Source of the DNA: Clostridia bacterium
GTDB taxonomy: Bacteria; Bacillota; Clostridia; Oscillospirales; Acutalibacteraceae
Length of the DNA stretch: 53,630 nt
Reading direction: 5' to 3'
Assembly: GCA_017516965.1 (NCBI GenBank)
Contig: JAFXAP010000011.1
Location: forward strand, 125,219-178,848
The notes under the pieces were generated by a model. That model was not told the origin of the DNA. It searched no databases and was given only the letters and a program-made list of their open reading frames with translations. The position numbers were made by a program, and so were the translations under genes. Shown here one piece after another: positions 15,622-23,502 of this stretch; the stretch's first letter is position 1; each line of letters starts with the position of its first letter.

Positions 15622-16185
15622 TATGCTAATTTTATTGGAATTTAATAATTTTCCATCCTCTTCAATATGTGATATTAGAAGCACGGGTTTGTTTTTATCA
15701 GTATATTCACGTTTAATAATAGCCGAAGCAACACGCTTGTTTTCAAGATCCAAACCATTAAACGGTTCGTCAAGCACTAATGCATCACCGCCATAGGCAA
15801 TCGCCCTAATTAGTGCTACACGTCTTTTCATACCACCGCTTAATTCTGACACCTTTTTTTTGCGAATATTATATAGTCCAAACTCTTTCAAAAGACTATC
15901 AGCAAAAGTATATTGTTCTTTTTTAAGGACTAATCTAACGTTTTTTTGAATATCAAAATTTTCAAGCAAACGATCTTCTTGAAAAACAACTGATATTTTT
16001 TGCGGTACAACTATGTTACCGCTGTCAATATTCTCAAGCCCCAAAATAATTCTTGCAACAGTAGTTTTACCACTACCTGATTCTCCAAATAACTGAACAA
16101 CCTCACCGTTATTTATTGTAAGACTAAAATTATTAAGTATTTGAAGGTCACCGTAAGAAAATGAAATATTTTTAAGTTCAATCAT
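15619..16185 (-). CDS. ABC importer ATPase, NitT/TauT type (short)
   Basis: A 188-residue ATPase: Walker A GESGSGKTT near 34-42, signature LSGGMKRR, Walker B ALVLDEPFNGLD. It is shorter than the usual 240-260 residues of SsuB/TauB-type ATPases and lacks the C-terminal extension after the H-loop ISHIEED. It overlaps the permease gene by eight bases and is the last gene of the operon 18531-15619. It would energise import of a small organic ligand such as a sulfonate, pyrimidine or nitrate-like compound. The ligand cannot be inferred. Confidence 0.85.
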   Translation of the reverse strand: MIELKNISFSYGDLQILNNFSLTINNGEVVQLFGESGSGKTTVARIILGLENIDSGNIVVPQKISVVFQEDRLLENFDIQKNVRLVLKKEQYTFADSLLKEFGLYNIRKKKVSELSGGMKRRVALIRAIAYGGDALVLDEPFNGLDLENKRVASAIIKREYTDKNKPVLLISHIEEDGKLLNSNKISI

Positions 16186-16981
16186 CTGACTTTCCTCCTT
16201 TTAAAACATATCTATTACAGAGGAATTTAAGCAAAAATTCAATAATAATACTTAAAATTACAACGGTTAACGTAACAGCATATACTTCATCAAAGTCAAC
16301 ACTGCCTTTGCTATGCCATAATAACGTGCCGAGCGAGTTTTTAGGTAAACAAATAACTTCTGCCGCAACACCCGATTTCCAAGCAAGTCCCAAAGCATTA
16401 ACACATACAGTAATTAAGTTTGGTATAATACTTGGTAATTTTACCCTTAAAAGTGTAATGCGTTTTGTAAGATAAAATACCTTTGCCATCTCCAAAAGCT
16501 TTTTATCAGTGTTTTTCAGTCCGTCGTGAACGGTTTGCCAAACCAGTGGCAAAACCATAAGACAAACAATTAGAATCGGCAGGGTAGAACTTTTAAAGAA
16601 AAGATACATAAGTATTATAATTGCCACAACAGGAATTGCGCGAATTATTTTTAAAATAGGAGAAAACAGTGAATAGAAAATCTTTGATAGGTGAGTTAAA
16701 ATACCCAACACAAATCCCAAAGCAGAACCAATAACAAAACCGATAAAAATTCGAGATAAGGTCAGTAGTTCGGCATTTATAAATCTTGCTGTAAAAGCAA
16801 TTTTAATCCATTTTTTAAACACTGTAAAGGGACTTGGAAGTATAAGTAATAATAATTCATTATCACGACTTACAAGACGGGAAGCGGCCTCCCAAATCAG
16901 TATCCAGAAGGTCGCTATCAGTACTATTTTTATAATTTTTTTAAAAATTGATTGTTTAGTCTGCTTGGTAGTAGAGATCAT
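16178..16981 (-). CDS. ABC importer permease, NitT/TauT type
   Basis: About 267 residues from the ATG at 16981, which overlaps the end of the binding-protein gene by 26 bases. The reading frame extends to 17044, but the extension lies inside the upstream gene. Six hydrophobic segments are visible, and the cytoplasmic EAA loop is recognisable around AKVFYLTKRITLLRVKLPSIIPNL. The best GGAGG lies 13 bases before this ATG, a longer than usual spacing, so translational coupling is probable. It pairs with the 15619 ATPase and the 16956 binding protein. Confidence 0.85.
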   Translation of the reverse strand: MISTTKQTKQSIFKKIIKIVLIATFWILIWEAASRLVSRDNELLLLILPSPFTVFKKWIKIAFTARFINAELLTLSRIFIGFVIGSALGFVLGILTHLSKIFYSLFSPILKIIRAIPVVAIIILMYLFFKSSTLPILIVCLMVLPLVWQTVHDGLKNTDKKLLEMAKVFYLTKRITLLRVKLPSIIPNLITVCVNALGLAWKSGVAAEVICLPKNSLGTLLWHSKGSVDFDEVYAVTLTVVILSIIIEFLLKFLCNRYVLKGGKSDD

Positions 16982-17915
16982 CAGCGGGTAATTTACCTCC
17001 GATAGAAGTTGGATCTGCATTAAACAAAACGTTAAAGTAACCATTTACGTTTGTTTTCATATCAGTGCCAGTTACATAGCAAAGATTGCAAATCGGAATT
17101 GATTTTTTAGCTATAGCGGCTTTTGGTGCTATACCATATGTCTCACAGTAATTTGCTGTATCATCAATGTTTGTTGTAGCAAATTCAATAGATTCCTTAT
17201 ATTCATTAAGAAACTTTTCAACAGCTTGGGGATTTGCTTCAACATAACTGTCAAGTGCAATTACACAACCCATCATCAAAGATGTATCAGATACTTTTGA
17301 CCATTCGTCATTGATGCTTAAAACACGGTTAAGTTCTTTATTTTGAATCATAACAGCAGTTGCAAGTGGTTCCGGAGCCATTGCAATTTCAGCTTCACCG
17401 CTAATAAGTTTAGCTTTAAGGTCATCACTTGATACAAAATTAATTGTAACGTCTTTAACAGGGTCGATTCCATTTTCATTAAGAATATAATTTAAAATAT
17501 ATTCAGGATTTTGACCCTTACCGGTAGAGAATATGGTTTTTCCTTTTAAATCGTCAATTTCTTTGATTGAATTACCTTTTTCAAGAATAGAAAGCACACC
17601 GTTTGTGTTAACAGCAAGCATTCTAACCTTACCCTCAGATTTATTGTAAAGGGTTGCCGCAACATTTGTAGGAACAGAGGCGATATTTATTTCACCTTTA
17701 AGAAACTTACCGGTTATATCGGTTGCTGCAGCAGCGACAGTAAATGTGTAATTGTTTTCAGTAGTTTTTGCATCACTATCAGCCATAAGCTTTGCCATAC
17801 CAATACCTGTAGGTCCTGTCATACAAGCTACAGACATATCTGCCGGGGTATAGCCACATGCAGCAAGCGAAAGCATTAATACAAATGTTAATAGAATTGT
17901 GAGTAGTTTTTTCAT
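16956..17915 (-). CDS. ABC importer substrate-binding lipoprotein (NMT1/SsuA-like)
   Basis: About 319 residues from the ATG at 17915 behind AAGGTGAT. The signal MKKLLTILLTFVLMLSLAAC gives a lipid-anchored Cys20. The mature part follows the periplasmic-binding-protein type 2 pattern: MTGPTGIGMAKLM, ASVPTNVAATLYN, DLKGKTIFSTGKG and EPLATAVM, as in NitT/TauT/thiamine-precursor binders. A pair ICNLC occurs near the C-terminus. It sits between the Crp-like regulator and the permease and is probably controlled by that regulator. The ligand is unknown. Confidence 0.87.
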   Translation of the reverse strand: MKKLLTILLTFVLMLSLAACGYTPADMSVACMTGPTGIGMAKLMADSDAKTTENNYTFTVAAAATDITGKFLKGEINIASVPTNVAATLYNKSEGKVRMLAVNTNGVLSILEKGNSIKEIDDLKGKTIFSTGKGQNPEYILNYILNENGIDPVKDVTINFVSSDDLKAKLISGEAEIAMAPEPLATAVMIQNKELNRVLSINDEWSKVSDTSLMMGCVIALDSYVEANPQAVEKFLNEYKESIEFATTNIDDTANYCETYGIAPKAAIAKKSIPICNLCYVTGTDMKTNVNGYFNVLFNADPTSIGGKLPADDLYYQAD

Positions 17916-17925
17916 AGTTATCACC

Positions 17926-18519
17926 TTATTTATTTAATTTGAAGTTGTGACCATCACGGCTTATAAGTCCTTTGGACTCTAATGTTGAAATATCACGGTA
18001 GATACTTGTTCTGCCTACGTTGAGTCTTCGGGCAAGTTCTGCCATACCAAAAGTCAGTTTAACAAAACCCTCAGCATCAGATTGCGATAAAAGATATTCA
18101 TACAGCTTTTCTTCGGTTGTTTTTGCTGTAAAAGCATCCAGCTTTTTATTTAAAAAGCGAATTCTATCACTAAGATAGGTAATATAGTTCAGCGAAATTT
18201 TGGGAAATAAATTTATTAATTCGCAAAATTTTTCTTCACTTATGTATAATACCTTGCAGTCGGTTGAAGAAATGATACTGCTCATACCATCTTTCCAGTC
18301 ACCAAAAACTGATGCCGCGCCAAATAGTTCATTACAAGATATAGAACGAATCGTAATTGAATCACCAACATCGTTGTGTCTTTTTACAATTGCAGTACCT
18401 TCAATTATGATACCTAAAGCGCCATTACAATAAAGTTCGCTACCTTTGACATAATCCTTAGGTTTTTCAAGCAGTGAAAGCGCCGTGCTCAATTCATCAT
18501 CAGATAATCCATTAAACAA
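17926..18519 (-). CDS. Crp/Fnr-family transcriptional regulator
   Basis: About 197-201 residues with an N-terminal cyclic-nucleotide-type beta barrel (LFNGLSDDEL start, GIIIEGTAIVKRH, NELFGAASVFG). A C-terminal winged helix includes MAELARRLNVGRTSIYRDISTLESKG. No FNR cysteine set is apparent, so an FeS sensor is unlikely. The coordinates use the TTG at 18519, but a GGAGG at 18544-18540 lies eight bases before an in-frame ATC at 18531, which would restore the usual family N-terminus. The true start is uncertain. It is the first gene of the importer operon, and a palindrome near its transcription start suggests autoregulation. Confidence 0.85.
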   Translation of the reverse strand: MFNGLSDDELSTALSLLEKPKDYVKGSELYCNGALGIIIEGTAIVKRHNDVGDSITIRSISCNELFGAASVFGDWKDGMSSIISSTDCKVLYISEEKFCELINLFPKISLNYITYLSDRIRFLNKKLDAFTAKTTEEKLYEYLLSQSDAEGFVKLTFGMAELARRLNVGRTSIYRDISTLESKGLISRDGHNFKLNK

Positions 18520-18554
18520 AAAACAGTTGATAGTTCACACCTCCTCGTATTTTT

Positions 18555-18572
18555 GTGTTCCAAATGGTACAC
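18555..18572. promoter_or_regulatory. Candidate operator for the Crp/Fnr-like regulator
   Basis: Read on the minus strand the site is GTGTaCCAttTGGaACAC, where capitals match their dyad partners (14 of 18). It lies immediately downstream of the -10 box of the regulator gene and upstream of its ribosome-binding site, a position suited to autorepression. Its half-sites resemble the TGTGA/TTGAT class only loosely. Confidence 0.6.
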
Positions 18573-18581
18573 TTTAATTAT

Positions 18582-18609
18582 ATTATACATATAAAAATAA
18601 AAAAAGCAA
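18582..18609 (-). promoter_or_regulatory. Promoter of the Crp-ABC importer operon
   Basis: Minus strand TTGCTT at 18609-18604, 16-base spacer, TATAAT at 18587-18582. The -35 hexamer is the distal end of the preceding fumarase-beta terminator stem. Confidence 0.65.
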
Positions 18610-18630
18610 GATGCAAAATACATCTTGCTT
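18589..18630 (-). terminator. Terminator of the fumarase-beta gene
   Basis: Minus strand stem AAGCAAGATG/CATCTTGCTT (18630-18621, 18613-18604) with a seven-base loop followed by a long T-rich tract. Confidence 0.88.
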
Positions 18631-19165
18631 AAAAATTTCTTTTAAATATATTGCCACCGTGACAATCAATGCCTACAATTAAGGGAAAATCTTTAAAATC
18701 GAGTTCTTTTACTGATTCGCAGCCTAAATCCTCGAAAGCAATTACACGATTTGAAACAATGCTTTTGGCAGCAAGTGCACCTGCGCCACCGATTGCACAG
18801 AGATAAACTGCATTATTTTTAACAATCGAGTCAACAACAGTCTGGTTGCGTTCGCCTTTACCAATAGTAGCAGTAAGCCCCATATCATATAACTTCGGAG
18901 CAAAGGTATCCATTCGTGTAGATGTGGTAGGTCCACAACTTCCAATTGCCATATTAGCAGGTGTCTCGGTAGGTCCGGCATAATAAATTACTGAATTTTG
19001 TATTTTAAAGGGTAGGGGTTCGCCTTTTTTAATAAGTTCAAAAATTCTTTTGTGAGCCGCATCGCGACTTGTAAAAACCTTACCGCTTAAATAAACCTTA
19101 TCACCGGCATTTAGCTTATGGCAAAGGTCTTTTAATTTGTCGGTAGTAATGTAATATTCATTCAT
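18629..19165 (-). CDS. fumB: Fumarate hydratase class I / tartrate dehydratase, beta subunit
   Basis: A 178-residue protein matching the beta (C-terminal) subunit of two-subunit class I fumarases: LSGKVFTSRDAAHKR, YYAGPTETP, GSCGPTTSTRMD, IGKGER and AIGGAGAL. The beta subunit alone is not expected to catalyse, because the 4Fe-4S cluster is bound by the alpha subunit. No alpha gene lies beside it: upstream is a coiled-coil gene that it overlaps by four bases (ATGA), and downstream is a terminator. The alpha subunit is presumably elsewhere in the genome. The symbol denotes the two-subunit beta chain, not E. coli FumB. Confidence 0.88.
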   Translation of the reverse strand: MNEYYITTDKLKDLCHKLNAGDKVYLSGKVFTSRDAAHKRIFELIKKGEPLPFKIQNSVIYYAGPTETPANMAIGSCGPTTSTRMDTFAPKLYDMGLTATIGKGERNQTVVDSIVKNNAVYLCAIGGAGALAAKSIVSNRVIAFEDLGCESVKELDFKDFPLIVGIDCHGGNIFKRNF

Positions 19166-19710
19166 TTGTTTACATCTGCAAGTAGGTTTTCAAATTGTTC
19201 GGCAAGTTCGCGACTGTTGTCATTGTTTCGCGTTACTTGTTCACGCGCAGTATGTAATGAAGCGACTAGACCGTCAACCTTTGCTACAAAATCATTTGAT
19301 GTCTGCATTATTTCGGTTTTCAAAGTATTAAGCGATTCTTGCGCATTATCAATTGAGTGAAGATTTTTTTCTACCTCACGATTAGCTATATCACGATTAT
19401 CGGTTGAATTTTGCATAATGGATTTTGAGTTTGCTTGTGCAACAAGATAAAGTTTGCCTATATTTTGAGAAAGACGCTCAATCTCGTCATATTTATCGGT
19501 ATATTCTTTAAGCTGAGCTTCAACCAACGCCTTTGATGCTTTAACGTCATCCAATTGAGCATTAATTTTAGCAATTGTATCATCAAGCGCATTGATTTTT
19601 TCATTTAGTTGAGTTTCTTTTTGTGAAAACTTTTTATGTGAACTTTGTATGTATTCAATTACATCGTCACAATTAAAACCAAAAAGACTTTTTCTAAATC
19701 CTACTGACAT
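19162..19710 (-). CDS. DivIVA-like coiled-coil protein
   Basis: About 182 residues from the ATG at 19710; the ATG nine bases upstream sits too close to AAGGG. The N-terminus SVGFRKSLFGFNCDDVIEYIQ resembles the membrane-targeting head of DivIVA/GpsB-type proteins. Residues 35-95 and 115-180 are heptad-rich coiled coil with many Gln, Asn and Lys. It has no cysteine or catalytic pattern. It overlaps the fumarase-beta start by four bases, so the two are co-translated, an odd pairing. A role in cell pole or septum organisation is only inferred from the head motif. Confidence 0.62.
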   Translation of the reverse strand: MSVGFRKSLFGFNCDDVIEYIQSSHKKFSQKETQLNEKINALDDTIAKINAQLDDVKASKALVEAQLKEYTDKYDEIERLSQNIGKLYLVAQANSKSIMQNSTDNRDIANREVEKNLHSIDNAQESLNTLKTEIMQTSNDFVAKVDGLVASLHTAREQVTRNNDNSRELAEQFENLLADVNK

Positions 19711-19749
19711 ATTATTCATCCCTTCGTTTTTATACTTCCATACAAATTG

Positions 19750-19778
19750 ATTATATCAAATAAATCTGTCTTTTACAA
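19750..19778 (-). promoter_or_regulatory. Promoter of the DivIVA-like/fumB unit
   Basis: Minus strand TTGTAA at 19778-19773, 17-base spacer, TATAAT at 19755-19750. It separates this unit from the upstream lysA-like gene. Confidence 0.75.
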
Positions 19779-19788
19779 GAAAAATGTT

Positions 19789-21036
19789 TTACTTAAATTC
19801 GGGGTCGATATCAAGTGTTGCAAAATAATCTTCCATACTTTGTGCGCGACGAATAGGTTGTATCTGACCATCAGGTTTTAACATAAGCTCTGCACAGCGT
19901 AATTTACCATTATAATTATAACCCATAGAATGACCGTGCGCACCTGCGTCGTGAATGGTGAGATAGTCACCAATTTCAACATGCGGTAATTCACGCTCTA
20001 CGGCAAACTTATCATTATTTTCACAAAGTGAGCCAACAACATCAAATTTACCAATTGCCTTTTCGTTTTCTTTGCCCATAACGGAAATGTGATGATATGC
20101 GCCGTACATTGCTGGGCGCATTAGGTCGCAACAGCTGGCATCTACACCAATATATTCCTTATAAATATGCTTATAGTGAAGCGCTTTTGTAACAAGATAG
20201 CCGTATGGACCGGTTATATAGCGTCCCATTTCGGTAAATAGAGCAATTTCCAATCCTGCGGGTTCAACAATTTCTTCATACATTTTGCGAACACCGTCAC
20301 CAATAGCAAAAATGTCAACAGGTTCTTCGGTTGGCTTGTATGGTATGCCAATACCACCTGAAAGGTCAATAAATTCAACGTTAATATCAAGTTTTTCTTT
20401 AATTTCCAAAGCAAACTTAAACAATTTTTTAGCAAGTCTTGGGTAATATTCTTCAACAAGAGAGCAACTTGCAAGCATTGAATGAATACCAAAGTGTTTT
20501 ACACCTTTTGACTTAAGTATAGCAAACGCATCAAGGATTTGTTCGTGGGTCATACCAAATTTTGTATCGTGCAGGTGTCCCATAATATCATTAGTAATAT
20601 TAAACTTACCGGGGTTATATCGGCAACAAATTGTATCAGGTAGAGGAGCGATTTTTTCTAAAAATTCAATGTGAGTAATATCATCAAGATTTATAATCGC
20701 GCCACAATTAAGCGCTGCCTTATATTCCTCTACGGTAGTTTCATTTGAAGTAAAGATAATATTTTTGCCATTTATACCGCTTTTTTGGGATAAAACCAAT
20801 TCCGGTATTGATGCGCAGTCAGTGCCGCAACCAAGTTCGTTTAAAAGACGTAATATTGCAGGTGTGGGTGTGGCTTTTACTGCAAAATATTCTTTAAAAC
20901 CTTTATTCCAAGAGAATGCTTCATATAAATCGGTAACACATTTACGGATACCTGCTTCATCATACACATAAAATGGGGTAGGATAATTTTGAGACCAACA
21001 TTCAATATTTTGTTTAGTAAATGGGAGGTTTTTCAT
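19789..21036 (-). CDS. lysA: Diaminopimelate decarboxylase-like PLP enzyme
   Basis: A 415-residue fold type III decarboxylase. The PLP lysine is Lys54 in YFAVKATP. Other family marks are CGTDCASIPEL, HSMLASCS, the glycine loop SGGIGIPY, the phosphate-binding EMGRYITGPYG and the partner-subunit motif GSLCENND. The usual role is the last step of lysine synthesis (meso-diaminopimelate to lysine). The sequence is somewhat divergent and no other lysine gene is near, so a related diamino acid decarboxylase cannot be excluded. It has its own promoter, and the leader of about 35 bases is too short for a lysine riboswitch. Confidence 0.82.
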   Translation of the reverse strand: MKNLPFTKQNIECWSQNYPTPFYVYDEAGIRKCVTDLYEAFSWNKGFKEYFAVKATPTPAILRLLNELGCGTDCASIPELVLSQKSGINGKNIIFTSNETTVEEYKAALNCGAIINLDDITHIEFLEKIAPLPDTICCRYNPGKFNITNDIMGHLHDTKFGMTHEQILDAFAILKSKGVKHFGIHSMLASCSLVEEYYPRLAKKLFKFALEIKEKLDINVEFIDLSGGIGIPYKPTEEPVDIFAIGDGVRKMYEEIVEPAGLEIALFTEMGRYITGPYGYLVTKALHYKHIYKEYIGVDASCCDLMRPAMYGAYHHISVMGKENEKAIGKFDVVGSLCENNDKFAVERELPHVEIGDYLTIHDAGAHGHSMGYNYNGKLRCAELMLKPDGQIQPIRRAQSMEDYFATLDIDPEFK

Positions 21037-21073
21037 ACAATATTACCGCTTTCTTAGTATAAATAATATTACG

Positions 21074-21102
21074 ATTTTACACAAATTTACCCAAAGTGTC
21101 AA
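21074..21102 (-). promoter_or_regulatory. Promoter of the lysA-like gene
   Basis: Minus strand TTGACA at 21102-21097, 17-base spacer, TAAAAT at 21079-21074. Confidence 0.78.
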
Positions 21103-21139
21103 GTATTATGAATTTTTTTTGAAATTTTAAATAAATATA

Positions 21140-21168
21140 TTGATTTTTGCAGAGAATATAAGTATAAT
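21140..21168 (+). promoter_or_regulatory. Promoter of pckG
   Basis: TTGATT at 21140-21145, 17-base spacer, TATAAT at 21163-21168. Confidence 0.75.
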
Positions 21169-21211
21169 GTATTTGGCAAAAATTTGTATTATTTTGTAAG
21201 GAGAATCAGAA

Positions 21212-22996
21212 ATGACCACTAACAAAACTGTTTTAAAATGGCTTGATGAGATGAAAGAACTTCTCACACCTGACCAAGTTGTTTGGATTGATGGCAGTGA
21301 AGCTCAGATTGAGGCTCTTCGTGCTGAAGCTTGCGCTAACGGCGAAATGTTTAAACTCAATCAGGAAAAGCTTCCCGGTTGTTATTTGCACCGCACCAAC
21401 CCTAATGACGTTGCTCGTGTAGAAGATAGAACATTTATCTGTACAACCACTAAGGAAGAAGCAGGTCCAACAAATAACTGGTGCGATCCTGCTGAAATGT
21501 ATAAGAAGCTTTATGATATTGCCCGTGGCAGTTATAAAGGCAAGACAATGTATATCATTCCTTATTCAATGGGACCTATTGGTTCACCAATTGCTAAGGT
21601 TGGTATTGAAGTAACCGACTCTATCTACGTTGTACTTAACATGGTTATTATGACACGTGTTAGCCCCAAGGTTCTTGAAGTTTTGGGTGACAGTAATGAC
21701 TGGGTACGCGGTCTTCATTCTCGTTGTGATATTGATCCTGAAAAGAGATATATCTGTCATTTCCCACAGGACAACACAATTATTTCTGTAAACTCAGGTT
21801 ACGGCGGTAACGTTCTTCTTGGTAAAAAATGCTTTGCGCTTCGTATTGCTTCTTACCAAGGTTGGAAAGAAGGCTGGATGGCTGAGCATATGCTCATCTT
21901 AGGTCTTGAAAATCCAAAGGGCGAAGTTCGTTACATTGCTGCTGCATTCCCATCAGCTTGTGGTAAGACCAATCTTGCTATGCTTATTCCACCCGAATAT
22001 TTACGTAAAAAAGGTTATAAGATCTGGACTGTTGGTGACGATATTTCCTGGATGAAGATAGGTCCTGATGGTAGACTTTATGCTATTAACCCTGAAAACG
22101 GATTCTTTGGTGTGGCTCCAGGTACCAACGTTCACTCTAACTTTAATGCTCTTGAGTCAACCAAGAAAAACACCATCTTTACAAACGTTGCATTAAATCT
22201 TGATGATAACACAGTTTGGTGGGAAGGTCTTGATAAGAATCCACCTGAAAATGCTCTTGAATGGAAGGGTAATGCTTGGAACCCATCAATGTTTGTAAAA
22301 GCAGATAAATCAACATATGCTGCTCATCCAAACTCACGTTTTACAGCACCTGCTGAAAACTGCCCATGTATCTCTGATGAGTTCAATAAGGGCGAGGGTG
22401 TTCCGATTTCTGCAATCGTATTTGGTGGCCGTCGTGCTAAGTGTGCACCGCTTGTTTACCAATCAAAAGACTGGGTTAACGGTGTGTTCGTAGGTTCTGC
22501 AATGGCTTCTGAAACAACTGCAGCTGCAGCCGGCGCTGTTGGTGTTGTTCGTCGTGACCCAATGGCAATGCTTCCATTCTGTGGTTACCATATGGGCGAT
22601 TACTTCGCACACTGGCTCGAAATGGGCGAGAAGTTGGGCGAGAATGCTCCTAAGATCTTTAACGTTAACTGGTTCCGCACCGATGACGAAGGCAACTTTA
22701 TATGGCCTGGTTTTGGTGACAATATGCGCGTTCTTAACTGGATTATTGAGCGTTGTGAAGGTAAAGCAACTGCTACCGAAACAGCTATTGGTTATATTCC
22801 ACAGCCAGAAGATATTGACCTTACTGACCTTGATATGGACGTTGAAACTCTTAAATCAATCCTTAAGGTTGATAAAGATGTTTGGACCAAGGAAGCTGAG
22901 GAAATTGAAGAGCATTACAAGAAGTTCGGTGACAAATTACCAGAACAGCTTCGTGAACAGCTTGAGACTCTAAAAGCTAACCTTGCAAAAATGTAA
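21212..22996 (+). CDS. pckG: Phosphoenolpyruvate carboxykinase (GTP)
   Basis: A 594-residue enzyme of full GTP-type length. It interconverts oxaloacetate plus GTP and phosphoenolpyruvate plus CO2 plus GDP. The nucleotide-binding loop FPSACGKTNLAM, with the reactive cysteine of this class, lies near residue 250. YSMGPIGSP, SVNSGYGGN and FGGRRAKCAPLV are further signatures. ATP-type enzymes lack this arrangement. It follows GGAGA by ten bases. Codon use appears biased to common codons, consistent with high expression. In fermenters it often runs in the CO2-fixing direction; that is inference. A strong terminator follows. Confidence 0.96.
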   Translation: MTTNKTVLKWLDEMKELLTPDQVVWIDGSEAQIEALRAEACANGEMFKLNQEKLPGCYLHRTNPNDVARVEDRTFICTTTKEEAGPTNNWCDPAEMYKKLYDIARGSYKGKTMYIIPYSMGPIGSPIAKVGIEVTDSIYVVLNMVIMTRVSPKVLEVLGDSNDWVRGLHSRCDIDPEKRYICHFPQDNTIISVNSGYGGNVLLGKKCFALRIASYQGWKEGWMAEHMLILGLENPKGEVRYIAAAFPSACGKTNLAMLIPPEYLRKKGYKIWTVGDDISWMKIGPDGRLYAINPENGFFGVAPGTNVHSNFNALESTKKNTIFTNVALNLDDNTVWWEGLDKNPPENALEWKGNAWNPSMFVKADKSTYAAHPNSRFTAPAENCPCISDEFNKGEGVPISAIVFGGRRAKCAPLVYQSKDWVNGVFVGSAMASETTAAAAGAVGVVRRDPMAMLPFCGYHMGDYFAHWLEMGEKLGENAPKIFNVNWFRTDDEGNFIWPGFGDNMRVLNWIIERCEGKATATETAIGYIPQPEDIDLTDLDMDVETLKSILKVDKDVWTKEAEEIEEHYKKFGDKLPEQLREQLETLKANLAKM

Positions 22997-23006
22997 GAAA
23001 TATTAA

Positions 23007-23040
23007 AATAACCTGCTACCAAGAGTAGCAGGTTATTTTT
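23007..23040. terminator. Bidirectional terminator between pckG and the ACT-domain gene
   Basis: Thirteen-base stem with arms at 23007-23019 and 23025-23037 (core CCTGCTAC/GTAGCAGG), five-base loop, T-rich on the right. Confidence 0.9.
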
Positions 23041-23056
23041 TTGTTTAATTTTTATA

Positions 23057-23488
23057 TTATAGCTTCGCAACGTCAGCGTCAGTAATAAGGTGGAAACCTT
23101 CTTTTTCAAGCGCTGTCTCAGCAGCTAAATTGTCTGCAACTCTAAGTACAACGTAGGCATGCTTTTCAGTACGTGACATAAAAGCATAAAGATATTCCAT
23201 ATTAATACCGTTTTGGTCGAGTACATTAAGCGCTTTAGATAGTTTACCGGGCGCGTCACCGATTTTAACGCCAACAACATCGGTAGTCTTAATAAGATAA
23301 CCTTCTTCAGCAAGTGTTTTAAGCGCTGTAGCGTTATCGTTTACTATAAGACGAAGAATACCAAAATCTTGTGTGTCGGCAATTGATAGCGCACGAATAT
23401 TTACATTGTGACGTGCCAAGGTATCGGTTATGTCAACAAGCGTACCTTGTTTGTTTTCTACAAATACAGTTAACTGTTTAAGTGACAT
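23057..23488 (-). CDS. Tandem ACT-domain amino-acid-binding protein
   Basis: A 143-residue protein made of two ACT domains: residues 4-66 (LTVFVENKQGTLVDITDTLA start) and about 71-140 (VVGVKIGDAPGKLSKALNVL start). It has no catalytic domain, so it is a stand-alone ligand sensor. It is the last gene of the CoA ligase, iorA, iorB, paaK operon, 14 bases after paaK. By position it is likely to sense an aromatic amino acid and modulate the ligase or oxidoreductase, as inferred from the neighbourhood. Confidence 0.88.
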   Translation of the reverse strand: MSLKQLTVFVENKQGTLVDITDTLARHNVNIRALSIADTQDFGILRLIVNDNATALKTLAEEGYLIKTTDVVGVKIGDAPGKLSKALNVLDQNGINMEYLYAFMSRTEKHAYVVLRVADNLAAETALEKEGFHLITDADVAKL

Positions 23489-23502
23489 ATTTTCATCTCC
23501 TA

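Noticed and set aside
21037-21073. Lysine riboswitch before the lysA-like gene
   Set aside because: The transcript leader is only about 30 to 40 bases from the predicted start site, far too short.
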